52,179 nucleotides of DNA from Novosphingobium sp. Chol11 (GTDB lineage Bacteria > Pseudomonadota > Alphaproteobacteria > Sphingomonadales > Sphingomonadaceae). Location: the NCBI RefSeq assembly GCF_945870625.1, contig NZ_CAMBTS010000013.1:1-52179 (forward strand). Reading direction: 5' to 3'. Below the pieces are notes generated by a model. It was not told the DNA's origin. It was given only the letters and a program-made list of their open reading frames with translations, and ran no database searches. The position numbers and the translations under genes were made by a program. Below are positions 15,856 through 23,669 of the stretch, in pieces. Every line of letters starts with the position of its first letter. The stretch's first letter is position 1.

Positions 15856-16128
15856 GTGAACATTACTGCAACTGCACTCGCCGCAACGCTCGCTCTTGGT
15901 CTGGCTGCTGGTGCCGCCCATGCCGCCGAAGGCAAGCCCGCCATGGAAAAGTGCTTCGGTGTTGCCAAGGCTGGCAAGAATGACTGCGCCGCCGGTGCCG
16001 GCACCTCGTGCGCGGGCACGTCGAAGGCCGATTATCAAGGCAACGCGTGGACCCTCGTGAAGGCCGGCACCTGCACTTCGATCAAGACGCCCAAGGGCAA
16101 CGGTTCGCTGACCCCCAAGGCGCACTGA
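15856..16128 (+). CDS. bufA1: BufA1-type (DUF2282) bufferin precursor
   Basis: A 90-residue exported peptide: signal sequence [20 protein letters not shown] with cleavage after AHA, then the DUF2282 core [18 protein letters not shown] and [20 protein letters not shown] ending in a final GTC. Four cysteines have spacing C-x10-C-x7-C-x19-C, quite unlike the six-cysteine precursor at 13503. GTG at 15856 follows GAAAGGAA and is used as the start. DUF2282 precursors normally sit beside their own MNIO and DUF2063 genes; here only the DoxX gene follows. It presumably depends on the MNIO at 12583 or on one elsewhere. Confidence 0.92.
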   Translation: MNITATALAATLALGLAAGAAHAAEGKPAMEKCFGVAKAGKNDCAAGAGTSCAGTSKADYQGNAWTLVKAGTCTSIKTPKGNGSLTPKAH

Positions 16129-16194
16129 TCGCGCGCCGCGCGCCGGATGCCGCAAAGTTTCGGCGCGCGGCTTGCCCCCTGAAAGGCGCACTTG

Positions 16195-16635
16195 ATGCAT
16201 TCGCTGACCATGATCTATCACCGGCTGGCCGCGCTGGCCGGCCGCATTCTGCCCGATGCCGTGCTGCTGCTGGTGGCCAGGCTGGGTATCGCGGCGGTCT
16301 TTTTCCAGTCCGCCCGGACCAAGGTCGAAGGGCTGCTGACGATTACCGACAGCACCTATTATCTGTTCGAAACCGACTACAAGCTGCCGTTTGTCGCGCC
16401 AAACATCGCGGCCCACATGGCGACCTATTCCGAACACCTGTTCCCGATCATGCTGGTCCTTGGGTTCGGCTCGCGCTTTGCCGCGCTCGGCCTGCTGGGC
16501 ATGACCACCGTGATCGAAGTGTTCGTTTATCCAGATGCGTGGGCAACGCACCTCAGCTGGGCTGGGCTGCTGTTGCCGATCATCGCCAAAGGCGGTGGAG
16601 CGTTCTCGCTCGACCGTCTGCTGCGCCGGGACTGA
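16195..16635 (+). CDS. DoxX-family membrane protein (BufD-like)
   Basis: A 146-residue inner-membrane protein with four helices. It shows [20 protein letters not shown], the YKLPFVAP segment, [20 protein letters not shown] and the final [20 protein letters not shown], all typical of DoxX-like proteins. ATG at 16195 was preferred over the TTG just before it. DoxX proteins are the usual last gene of bufferin operons and may act in electron transfer or in moving metal or the modified peptide, which is not settled. It follows bufA1 by 66 bases and shares its promoter. Confidence 0.9.
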   Translation: MHSLTMIYHRLAALAGRILPDAVLLLVARLGIAAVFFQSARTKVEGLLTITDSTYYLFETDYKLPFVAPNIAAHMATYSEHLFPIMLVLGFGSRFAALGLLGMTTVIEVFVYPDAWATHLSWAGLLLPIIAKGGGAFSLDRLLRRD

Positions 16636-16663
16636 CCCGCGCCGCATGTTTCGTGCGCAGCCG

Positions 16664-16697
16664 CTGGCCTGCATCTCCACCCCGGGATGCAGGCCAG
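16664..16697. terminator. Bidirectional terminator between doxX and tetR
   Basis: CTGGCCTGCATC and GATGCAGGCCAG form a perfect 12-bp stem with a 10-base loop between two converging stop codons. Rightward transcripts then meet CTTGCGTTT, a poor T-tract. Confidence 0.7.
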
Positions 16698-16704
16698 CTT
16701 GCGT

Positions 16705-17259
16705 TTAGATGACGCGCAGCCGCGCCGCGTAATTGGCGGCCTGCGCGGTCAGCGCGGCGCCCGAACAGACCTCGACGAGCGCCAACCCGTCAACCAGCGC
16801 CAGAATCATCGCGGCGGCGGCGGGGCGCTCCGCTTCGGGCGTGGCGCCCAGCCGCGCTTCGATCCAGCCGAGGAACCCTTGCGTGATCTGGTGGGCAATC
16901 GCGGGATAGGGTGCTTCGCCGCGCGCCGCGGCCGCAACCACTTCGATCCATAGCCGCATGAACGGCTTCATCGCGGGGGCGCTGGTCACGCGCACCGCCT
17001 CGCCGATCAGTTGTCCCGCGCTCAGCGCCGCGCCCGGGGGGATGGCATCGGCCAGCTGGCCTGCGCTATCGGCCGCAATCCGCGCCATGGTCTGCGCCAG
17101 CAGATCGGCCTTGTCGGTGAAGTAATACAGCAGCATTCGGTCGCTCACTCCGGCGGCGGCGGCGAGCTGGCGCAGGCTGGTCTGCGCCAGACCCGTGGCC
17201 AGCAAATGTGCGCCGATCGTCTCGATCACGCGCGCACGCTGCGTGTCGCGGATGCTCAC
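16705..17259 (-). CDS. TetR-family transcriptional repressor
   Basis: GTG at 17259 starts a 184-residue protein. The N-terminal helix-turn-helix reads RARVIETIGAHLLATGLAQT and LRQLAAAAGVSDRMLLYYFT, with DKADLLAQTMARI following, as in TetR. The helical C-terminal ligand domain is generic. Upstream in-frame starts would place the palindromic operator inside the gene and were rejected. A 16-bp palindrome (17292-17307) lies between this gene and the divergent membrane-protein gene, and a copy stands 5.9 kb away before the gene at 11427. It probably represses itself and both small membrane proteins. The ligand is unknown. Confidence 0.9.
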   Translation of the reverse strand: MSIRDTQRARVIETIGAHLLATGLAQTSLRQLAAAAGVSDRMLLYYFTDKADLLAQTMARIAADSAGQLADAIPPGAALSAGQLIGEAVRVTSAPAMKPFMRLWIEVVAAAARGEAPYPAIAHQITQGFLGWIEARLGATPEAERPAAAAMILALVDGLALVEVCSGAALTAQAANYAARLRVI

Positions 17260-17291
17260 CGCTTGCGCTTGCCGGGCAAGCCCGCTAGGAA

Positions 17292-17307
17292 TGTAGCAGT
17301 TGCTACA
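17292..17307. promoter_or_regulatory. Palindromic operator TGTAGC-N4-GCTACA, copy 2
   Basis: TGTAGCAGTTGCTACA lies 33 bases before the TetR start and 21 bases before the divergent gene, so one bound dimer could repress both. The arms and spacing are identical to those of the copy at 11374-11389. Confidence 0.75.
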
Positions 17308-17328
17308 AAGACTCGGTGGGAGAGTATC

Positions 17329-17679
17329 ATGATCCTGTTTCGTGCATTCCTGATGGCCGTCTTTTGCGTGATCGCGGGGTATACCGCAATCGTCGTCGGC
17401 ATGCATGGATCAGACTTCCTGCCACTGTTCAACGCCGACATTCTGGACATGACCTGGCGCGGCCAGTTCAACACCGATTTCCTGTGCTTTCTGTTGCTCA
17501 GCGCGATCTGGATCTCCTGGCGCAACGATTTCAGCCCAGCCGGGCTGATGCTGGGGGTTGTCGCGGTGTTTGGCGGCATGCTGTTTCTCTCGGTCTATCT
17601 GCTGATCGCCAGCTTCGCTGCGCGCGGCGATGCGGCGGTCTTGCTGCTCGGCCCGCGCCGCGCCGCCGCTCGCGGCTAA
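17329..17679 (+). CDS. Small membrane protein divergent from tetR
   Basis: A 116-residue protein with about three membrane segments: LMAVFCVIAGYTAIVVGM, FLCFLLLSAIWISW and MLGVVAVFGGMLFLSVYLLI. Short loops contain DFLPLFNADILDMTWRGQFN and WRNDFS, followed by a small basic tail. I do not recognise a characterised family. It is divergent from the TetR gene with the operator in between, the usual arrangement for the main target of a TetR repressor. The last codons overlap a 22-base tandem duplication. GGTGGGAGAG precedes the ATG. Confidence 0.8.
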   Translation: MILFRAFLMAVFCVIAGYTAIVVGMHGSDFLPLFNADILDMTWRGQFNTDFLCFLLLSAIWISWRNDFSPAGLMLGVVAVFGGMLFLSVYLLIASFAARGDAAVLLLGPRRAAARG

Positions 17680-17706
17680 ACAGACCGCCGCTCGCGGCTG
17701 AACAAA
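17663..17706. repeat. 22-base imperfect tandem duplication
   Basis: CCGCCGCTCGCGGCT is repeated at 17663 and 17685; the full 22-base units differ at two positions. The duplication spans the stop codon of the membrane protein gene. It appears to be a local slippage or duplication event. Confidence 0.7.
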
Positions 17707-17787
17707 CAGCATCGTCATCGCGGCCGCAGCGGCATAAAAGAGGCCGCGCGATGAAACTATTGCGGGCACGGGCGCGAACCTGTGTTC

Positions 17788-18606
17788 ATGAAACATTCAC
17801 GCCCCGCTCCCGCGCCAGCGCTTGCCATGCAGCCACGCGGCTTGCTAAATATGCCTTCCGATGGACCGCGCGCGGCGCGAAACGGGGAAGTGCCTTTGCT
17901 CAAGCCTCGCGATCCGCGCACGCCGCCTGCTGGTCCGCTGTCCGATCCGCTCCCAGAATCGCATGCAGGATCGCTGATCGATCAGATGGTCGCGGATCTT
18001 ACGCCGGTCGATCCGCTGCGCCTGGTGGACGGGGTGATCGCCGGCCTTGCCGCGACCGCGCTAGTCGTGGGGGCGGTCGCGCTGTTGTTTGGTTGGCGCG
18101 ACGATCTTCTGGCCGGGCAACCGAGCTTGCTGGTGGTGGCCCGTTCCGGCATCCTGTTGCTGGCAGGGGCTGCTCTGCTGATGGCGGTGGTGCTCGGTGC
18201 TTTGCCGGGGCGCGATGATCGCGCCGCGCGCCGCGCTGGAACACTGCTGCTCGGCCTGTTCCCGCTCGGCCTAGCCGTCCTCACCGGGCAAGCAGTAATC
18301 TCCCGCACCGGGCTCTCGTACGCCGAAGTGGGCGCGCTGTCCGCCGCGCGCTGCTTTGTCATTTCGCTGTGCTGCGCGCTGGTTGTCGCAGGCGCGGTGG
18401 TTGCCTGGCTGCGCCGCGCCGCGCCGACCGATCTCGCCCGCGCCGGCTGGCTCACCGGAGCGGCAGCGGGCGCCCTGGGGACTTTTGCCTACAGCCTGTT
18501 CTGCCCGTCAAACTCGCTGGCTTTTGCGGTCACGGTCTATCCCGCCGCCATCCTGCTGGCGGCGCTGCTGTCGCGGCTGGTCGTGCCGCAAGTGGTGCGC
18601 TGGTAG
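17788..18606 (+). CDS. nrsF: NrsF-like (DUF1109) membrane anti-sigma factor
   Basis: The 272-residue protein begins with a long Pro/Arg-rich stretch that most family members lack, then SLIDQMVADLTPVDPLRLV and six membrane helices. The C-terminal half is diagnostic of DUF1109/NrsF: ARCFVISLCCALVVAG, AWLRRAAPTDLARAG, GAAAGALGTFAYSLFC and a last helix ending VPQVVRW. Cys189, 195, 196 and 239 lie in or near the positions of the two cysteines that NrsF uses to sense metal in Caulobacter. It should hold SigF at the membrane until metal or oxidant stress. The start is uncertain (ATG 17788 or 17851). Unusually, the sigma gene is not adjacent but 2.8 kb downstream. Confidence 0.85.
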   Translation: MKHSRPAPAPALAMQPRGLLNMPSDGPRAARNGEVPLLKPRDPRTPPAGPLSDPLPESHAGSLIDQMVADLTPVDPLRLVDGVIAGLAATALVVGAVALLFGWRDDLLAGQPSLLVVARSGILLLAGAALLMAVVLGALPGRDDRAARRAGTLLLGLFPLGLAVLTGQAVISRTGLSYAEVGALSAARCFVISLCCALVVAGAVVAWLRRAAPTDLARAGWLTGAAAGALGTFAYSLFCPSNSLAFAVTVYPAAILLAALLSRLVVPQVVRW

Positions 18607-18607
18607 T

Positions 18608-19288
18608 TCAGCCCGCCTTGAGCGCGGCCAGCGCGTCGGCCGGTTCGGCGCGGTTGCGAAAATCAACATCGACGAACGCATAGCGCACCGTCCCGTCGCG
18701 CCCGATCACATATGTTGCCGGCACTGGCAGAAAGCCGCTGTCCGAACCGTAGATCGCGCCGAAGTCTATGCCCGACTTGCGGTAAAAATCGAGCATCGGC
18801 TCGCCCGCGAAAAACGCGAGCCCTAACGAAAGCGCAAGCCCATGATCGACATCGCACACCACCTCGGCCTGGCCGGGCAAGCTCTGGAGGATCGAGCGCG
18901 CCTCTCCGCCGGTTTCGCCAGTGACCTCCAGAAAGCGCGCGCCGGCGGCGTTCAATGCGGGCAAGGCCTCGCCCCATGCGGCAAGTTCGTGAACGCAATA
19001 AGGGCACCAGCGGCCCCGGCTGAAATTGAGCACCACTGGCCCTTCTGCCAGCAGCTCGTCCAGCGCCAGAAACCCGCCGCGCGCGCTGGGCAGCGCAAAC
19101 TCGGGAAAAACCTCGCCCAGTTGCGGCGCGGCGCGGCCCACGCCAACCGACTTGAGGCCCGCCACGATCTCGTCGAAAAAGGCTTCCAGCGTGCGATAGG
19201 TCTCGCGCGTTGCGGCCAACCGCGCGGCCAGGGAATGGGCAGGAAGATGGGCCAATGGTGCGCTCGCGGCTGAGGTTTCAGAGATCAT
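18608..19288 (-). CDS. Peroxiredoxin-like AhpC/TSA family protein
   Basis: A 226-residue thioredoxin-fold protein with a helical N-terminal extension. FALPSARGGFLALDELLAEG leads to the peroxidatic motif GRWCPYCVHEL, where the first Cys is in the usual position and a CxxC is formed. PATYVIGRDGTVRYAFVDVD gives the cis-Pro and the last strand. Such proteins reduce peroxides with thiol donors. It is transcribed leftward behind a LysR gene (62 bases between) and converges with nrsF, whose stop is one base away. A role in oxidative defence next to SigF-related genes fits. Confidence 0.9.
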   Translation of the reverse strand: MISETSAASAPLAHLPAHSLAARLAATRETYRTLEAFFDEIVAGLKSVGVGRAAPQLGEVFPEFALPSARGGFLALDELLAEGPVVLNFSRGRWCPYCVHELAAWGEALPALNAAGARFLEVTGETGGEARSILQSLPGQAEVVCDVDHGLALSLGLAFFAGEPMLDFYRKSGIDFGAIYGSDSGFLPVPATYVIGRDGTVRYAFVDVDFRNRAEPADALAALKAG

Positions 19289-19350
19289 GCACCATCACTA
19301 GGCGGCGCTGCGCGATCATGGAATGCCCCGCGTGGGTATCAAGTCCATGC

Positions 19351-20253
19351 TCAGCGCCTATTGTCGGCCTCGTCGCTGGCAAATGTGTCCCATCGTTGCG
19401 CGCGCGCCGCGCGGACAAACGCCTCGGCGGCGATCCCCCGGCGGCGGCCCGCGACCGACGCGAGCACCACCTTTACCGCGGTTTGCGCAAACGGCAGCGG
19501 CACCGCAACCAATGGCGCGCCCACCACCCCCAGCGGCAGCCACGCGCAGCCGAGCCCGGCCAGCACCATCTGGCGCAATTGCGCGAGGCTGTGCGCCTGA
19601 TGGCGAACCTCGATCTGCACCCCCGATTGCCCGGCGATGCGGGCCAGCCCGGCGCAGCCGTCTCCGGCATAATCGATCCACACTTCTTCTTCGAGCGCTT
19701 CCACGCTTTCCGGCGGGGTGCTGGCATAGCCGTGTTCGGGCCGGATCACGACCTGATAAACGTCCTCGAACAAAGGCCAGCGGTCTAGCCGGTCGGGCGC
19801 TTCCTCGGGCAGTTCGATGATGACGAGGTCGAGCGATCCGCCCATCGCCAGCTCGATCAGTTCGGCGCAGGAGCCGCTGGTCAGCGCCAGTTCGAGCCCG
19901 GCCAGCCCGTTGCCCAGTTCGGCCAGCACGCGCTGGAGCGCCGCATGCTCCACCGTGCGCGCCACGCCTAGCGTGAGCGGCGCGATTTCGGCGCGCCCCA
20001 GCCCGCGCGCCATCTGCTTGGCGGTCTGCGCGGCATCGAAGCTGCGCTGCAAATGCGGCAGCATCGCCTTGCCCAGCGCGGTCAGGTGCGTGCGCGCGCG
20101 CTCGCGCCGAAACAGCGGCGCGCCGAATTCCTCTTCCAGCTTCTGGATCGCCTTGGTCAGCGATGGCTGCGAAACATTGCACTCAATCGCCGCGCGGGTG
20201 AAATTCAGCAATCTTGCCGCCGCCAGAAAATAGCGGACCTGATGCATTTCCAT
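19351..20253 (-). CDS. LysR-family transcriptional regulator
   Basis: A 300-residue LTTR: the N-terminal helix-turn-helix EMHQVRYFLAAARLLNFTRA, then NVSQPSLTKAIQKLEEEFGA and LFRRERARTHLTALG. The periplasmic-binding-like effector domain follows from about residue 90 and has a DYAGDGC cysteine around residue 202. It lies upstream of the peroxiredoxin gene in the same direction and is divergent from another LysR gene, so one of them probably controls the peroxiredoxin. An OxyR-like role is possible but not shown, since the paired OxyR cysteines cannot be recognised. Confidence 0.9.
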   Translation of the reverse strand: MEMHQVRYFLAAARLLNFTRAAIECNVSQPSLTKAIQKLEEEFGAPLFRRERARTHLTALGKAMLPHLQRSFDAAQTAKQMARGLGRAEIAPLTLGVARTVEHAALQRVLAELGNGLAGLELALTSGSCAELIELAMGGSLDLVIIELPEEAPDRLDRWPLFEDVYQVVIRPEHGYASTPPESVEALEEEVWIDYAGDGCAGLARIAGQSGVQIEVRHQAHSLAQLRQMVLAGLGCAWLPLGVVGAPLVAVPLPFAQTAVKVVLASVAGRRRGIAAEAFVRAARAQRWDTFASDEADNRR

Positions 20254-20419
20254 CGCTCAAGATCCCGTCTCAATGCCCCTGCAAAGCCCGCCTGCGGCTC
20301 CATGCAGGACGGGGTCGCCCTCGGCAAGCGCGGGTGCCGCAATATGATTTATGCGTTTCACGCAAGAATGCCGAATTTGTGTGGTGGCAAAGCGAGCTAA
20401 AGTCTGTAGCGGAGGACGT

Positions 20420-21316
20420 ATGAACGAACTGGCCGGCTGGATGCGAACCTTTGTCGCGGTGGCCGATGGGGCAAGCTTTTCGCGCGCGGCGCTGCGGCTG
20501 GAGATCACTCAATCTTCGGTTTCGCGCCAGATCAGCGCGCTGGAAAAGCATCTCGGCGCGCAATTGCTCCAGCGCACGACCCGCTCGATCGCGCTGACCG
20601 CCGAGGGCACCGCGTTTTTCGAGGCTGCGCTGCGCGCGCTCGCCGCGATCGACGAGGCGGAGGCGTCAGTCGGCCTGCATGGCGCGCTCAGCGGGCAAGT
20701 GCGGCTGACCGCGCCGCTCACTTTGGCGCAAGCGCGGCTGATCGCGATGATCGCGCGCTTTCAGCAAAAGCATCCGCGCATCGAAGTCGATCTGCGCCTG
20801 TCGGATCATGCGCTCAATCTGGTGTCGGACAATCTCGACTTTGCAATCCGCGTGGGGGCCATCGGCGATAGCCGCAATATCGCGCGCCGCATCGGGCGGG
20901 CAAGCCGGGTCATGGTCGCTGCGCCCGCCTATATCGCCGCGCGCGGGCTTCCGCAGCGGCCAGAAGACCTGTGGGACCACAATTGCCTGAGCTATTCCTT
21001 GCTCGCCACGGGCACGCGGTGGTCGCTCGCGGGCCATGCGCCGGTCGATATCCGGGGCAATTTCCGCGCCGACAGCCCCGATGCGCTGCGCGCCGCCGCG
21101 CTTGCGGGCGCTGGCATCGCGGTCAATGCGCGCTGGTTGTTCGAACCGGATCTGGCCGAAGGGCGGCTGTTCGAAGTGCTGCCCGCGTTTCCCCCGCTCG
21201 ATATGCCGATCCACCTCACCATGCCTCCGGGCCGCTATCTGGCGGCGCGCGTGCGGGCGCTGGCCGACTTCCTGATCGAAGCCTTCGCCGCCGATCCGCT
21301 GCTCAGGATACCCTGA
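20420..21316 (+). CDS. LysR-family transcriptional regulator (CrgA/DhcR-like clade)
   Basis: A 298-residue LTTR starting MNELAGWMRTFVAVADGASF after GGAGG; the frame 23 codons longer lacks a start signal. The recognition helix ITQSSVSRQISALEKHLGAQ is classic, and the effector domain starts at GQVRLTAPLTLAQARLIAMI. PGRYLAARVRALADFLIEAF at the end resembles the clade of regulators that sit divergent from the oxidoreductases they control. Here the divergent partner is another LysR gene; downstream is the sigF gene. Target unknown. Confidence 0.9.
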   Translation: MNELAGWMRTFVAVADGASFSRAALRLEITQSSVSRQISALEKHLGAQLLQRTTRSIALTAEGTAFFEAALRALAAIDEAEASVGLHGALSGQVRLTAPLTLAQARLIAMIARFQQKHPRIEVDLRLSDHALNLVSDNLDFAIRVGAIGDSRNIARRIGRASRVMVAAPAYIAARGLPQRPEDLWDHNCLSYSLLATGTRWSLAGHAPVDIRGNFRADSPDALRAAALAGAGIAVNARWLFEPDLAEGRLFEVLPAFPPLDMPIHLTMPPGRYLAARVRALADFLIEAFAADPLLRIP

Positions 21317-21427
21317 TCGCCCGCGCAAACATGCCCTTTGGGAATGAACACTATGCCTAGCCGGTACATGGTCTTTGGACCCCGCGCGGCGCATTCTCCG
21401 TCTTGCCGAGAGACGAAGGAAACCACG

Positions 21428-22048
21428 ATGACCAGCCAGACCGCCGCTCTTCATGAACCCGCTGCCAACCCAGAGGCCAGCCCGGCGGCCCCCAAGCGGC
21501 GCGCGGCCTCGTTTGCGTGGGAACAGACAATGGCCGCCAGCTTTGCTGGCGATGCAGCGGCCTATCGCTTGCTGCTGGGCGAGGCGAGCCGCTGGTTGAA
21601 CCGCTACTTCGCCCGCCGTCTGCCCCCCGCCATGGTCCCCGATGCGGTGCAGGAAGCGCTGATGGCGCTGCATACCAAGCGCGCCACCTTCACCCCCGGC
21701 CGCCCGTTTCTGCCCTGGCTGGCCGCGATCGCCCGCTTCAAGGGTGTCGATTGCCTGCGCGCCGCGCACCGCACCCGCAGCGAGGAATTGAACGAGGCCG
21801 AACATAGCGTAGACAGCCATGAGAACGCGGCGCTCAGCATCATCGCGATCAGCGGGCTGTTCGATAATCTGCGCCGCCCCCAGGCCGATGCGATCCGGCT
21901 GGTCAAGCTTCAGGGCTTTTCGGTGCGCGATGCGGCGGCCCTGACCGGCCAATCCGAGGCGCTGATCAAGGTCAACATCCACCGCGGGCTAGCCACCTTG
22001 CGCGCGCTGTTCGGCAACACCGAAGAGCTGGGCGAACTGGCTGTCTGA
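21428..22048 (+). CDS. sigF: SigF-like ECF sigma factor
   Basis: A 206-residue sigma factor. Region 2: YRLLLGEASRWLNRYFARRL, then PDAVQEALMALHTKRATFTP and the highly characteristic FLPWLAAIARFKGVDCLRAA. Region 4: RPQADAIRLVKLQGFSVRDA with ALTGQSEALIKVNIHRGLAT. The ALHTKRATF and WLAAIAR-K-x-D-LR pattern is that of the Caulobacter SigF group, whose promoters are GTAACC-N16-CGAA. Two such promoters precede the two bufferin genes in this window. GAAGGAA precedes the ATG. The usual neighbour nrsF is not downstream; a dehydrogenase gene follows instead. Confidence 0.87.
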   Translation: MTSQTAALHEPAANPEASPAAPKRRAASFAWEQTMAASFAGDAAAYRLLLGEASRWLNRYFARRLPPAMVPDAVQEALMALHTKRATFTPGRPFLPWLAAIARFKGVDCLRAAHRTRSEELNEAEHSVDSHENAALSIIAISGLFDNLRRPQADAIRLVKLQGFSVRDAAALTGQSEALIKVNIHRGLATLRALFGNTEELGELAV

Positions 22049-22114
22049 CACCTGCATGGACAAACCGCCGCGATGGTTTATCGCTTTGCCGGGCAAGGCA
22101 GAGGAACCGGCGGG

Positions 22115-22855
22115 ATGGCGGCAGACACTGACTTTAGCGGCAGCCGCGTGCTCGTCGTCGGCGGCTCGAGCGGGATCGGCAATGGCATCGCGCAGGCGTT
22201 TCGTGCGCGCGGAGCGCGGGTGAAGGTCTGGGGCACGCGCGCTGCGGCCAGCGATTATAGCCTCGCCGAGGGTTCCGATCTTGCCGGACTGGATTACGCC
22301 TGCTGCGATGTCAGCGAGCCGGGCGCGGTCGATGCGGCCCCCGATCCGTTTGTCGATGGGCTTGACGTGCTGGTGCTCTCGCAAGGCACCGTCGTCTACC
22401 GGCGCGGCGAGTTCGAGCGGCCCGGCTGGGACCAAGTGATGGCGGTCAATCTCGATAGCGTGATGGACTGCGCGCGGCGATTCCGCCCGGCGCTGGCGGC
22501 ATCGCGCGGCGTCATCATCATCGTGAGTTCGGTTGCCGGGTTCAAGGCCAATATCGGCAACCCGGCCTATGCCGCGTCGAAGGCCGGCGCGGTTAGCCTG
22601 ACCAAGACTTTGGGCCAGGCCTTCGCCGCGCAGGGCATCCGGGTGAACGGGATCGCGCCGGGTCTGGTCGATACCAAGCTCACCAAAGTCACCACCGATC
22701 ACCCCGAGCGGCTCGAAGGCGCGCTCGCGTCGATCCCGCTGCGGCGGCTGGGCACCCCCGCTGACATGGCGGGGGCGGCGCTGTTTCTCGCCTCGCCGCT
22801 GGCGGCCTATATCACCGGCCAGACCATCGTGGTCGATGGCGGGCTCACCTTGTAA
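22115..22855 (+). CDS. Short-chain dehydrogenase/reductase
   Basis: A 246-residue classical SDR: cofactor motif VLVVGGSSGIGNGIA, catalytic Ser in IIIVSSVAGFKANIG, and the Tyr-Lys pair in YAASKAGAVSLTKTLG. GITGQ-like AYITGQTIVVDGGLTL at the end is typical of FabG-like enzymes. Residues after the first beta strand (KVWGTRAA) suggest NADP or NAD without a clear preference. ATG 22115 has AGGA in front and removes a tail with no homology. It is on the same strand as sigF with about 66 bases between, so it may be co-transcribed. Substrate unknown. Confidence 0.92.
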   Translation: MAADTDFSGSRVLVVGGSSGIGNGIAQAFRARGARVKVWGTRAAASDYSLAEGSDLAGLDYACCDVSEPGAVDAAPDPFVDGLDVLVLSQGTVVYRRGEFERPGWDQVMAVNLDSVMDCARRFRPALAASRGVIIIVSSVAGFKANIGNPAYAASKAGAVSLTKTLGQAFAAQGIRVNGIAPGLVDTKLTKVTTDHPERLEGALASIPLRRLGTPADMAGAALFLASPLAAYITGQTIVVDGGLTL

Positions 22856-22910
22856 TTGTGCTGATGGAAGCTTGCACAAGCAGGCTGGTTCCGGGTTAAA
22901 CAGGTCGCAG

Positions 22911-23573
22911 ATGAACCGCCGACTCCTTCTTGCCGCGCTTCCGGCGCTGACCCTGCTGCTGGCCGCAGCGCCGCATAAGCGCCTGCGCCCAGTATCAGCT
23001 CCTGCGCTGATCCCGTTGGCAGACAGCGTGCATGTGCTGGTCGAGACCGAGCTCGGGCCGATCGAGCTTGATCTGGATGGCAAGCATGCGCCGGTCAGCA
23101 CCGCCAACTTCCTGCGCTATGTCGATACGCGGCGGTTTGACGGGATCACGTTTTATCGCGCGATGCGGCTGGCCTTTGGCGATCAGCCAAATGGCCTGAT
23201 TCAGGGCGGCCAGCGCAACGTGCGGCTACGTTTCCCCGGCATCGCACACGAGCCCACTAGCCAGACCGGGCTGCGGCATGTGGCGGGCGCGCTATCGATG
23301 GCGCGCTATGCCCCGGGCACCGCGACGGCGGATTTCTCGATCCTGCTGGCGGATATGCCCGCGCTCGATGCCGATCCGGCGTCTGCCGATCCCGAAACGC
23401 AGGCGGGCTATGCCGTGTTCGGCCATGTCGCGGCGGGGATGGAGGTGGTGCGCAAGATCTGGGATGCGCCGCTTTCGCCGACCGCGGGCGACGGTGCCTT
23501 GCGCGGGCAGATGCTTGAGCCGCCGGTCAAGGTGCTGCGCGTGCGCCGCATGCCCGCAATAGCAGCGGGATAA
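22911..23573 (+). CDS. Exported cyclophilin-type peptidyl-prolyl isomerase
   Basis: A 220-residue protein with a signal peptide (MNRRLLLAALPALTLLLAAA) and a cyclophilin domain: VETELGPIELDLDGKHAPVS, NFLRYVDTRRFDGITFYRAM and GGQRNVRLR. GYAVFGHVAAGMEVVRKIW is also typical. The arginine in FYRAMR corresponds to the catalytic Arg of cyclophilins. Several loops are longer or changed compared with PpiA. It should catalyse cis-trans proline isomerisation in the periplasm. The upstream in-frame start lies inside the SDR gene and was rejected. Confidence 0.9.
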   Translation: MNRRLLLAALPALTLLLAAAPHKRLRPVSAPALIPLADSVHVLVETELGPIELDLDGKHAPVSTANFLRYVDTRRFDGITFYRAMRLAFGDQPNGLIQGGQRNVRLRFPGIAHEPTSQTGLRHVAGALSMARYAPGTATADFSILLADMPALDADPASADPETQAGYAVFGHVAAGMEVVRKIWDAPLSPTAGDGALRGQMLEPPVKVLRVRRMPAIAAG

Positions 23574-23669
23574 GGGCCACTTAAGCGCATTTGCCCAAGA
23601 CCATTTGTTAACCGGAATTTGGTAGCGCGGCTTGTCGTTTGTACAAGCAGCAAGGCGGACCAGCGGGCT

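Noticed and set aside
20254..20419. Shared operator between the two divergent LysR genes
   Set aside because: LysR sites (T-N11-A) are too loose to call here by eye; no clear palindrome stood out.
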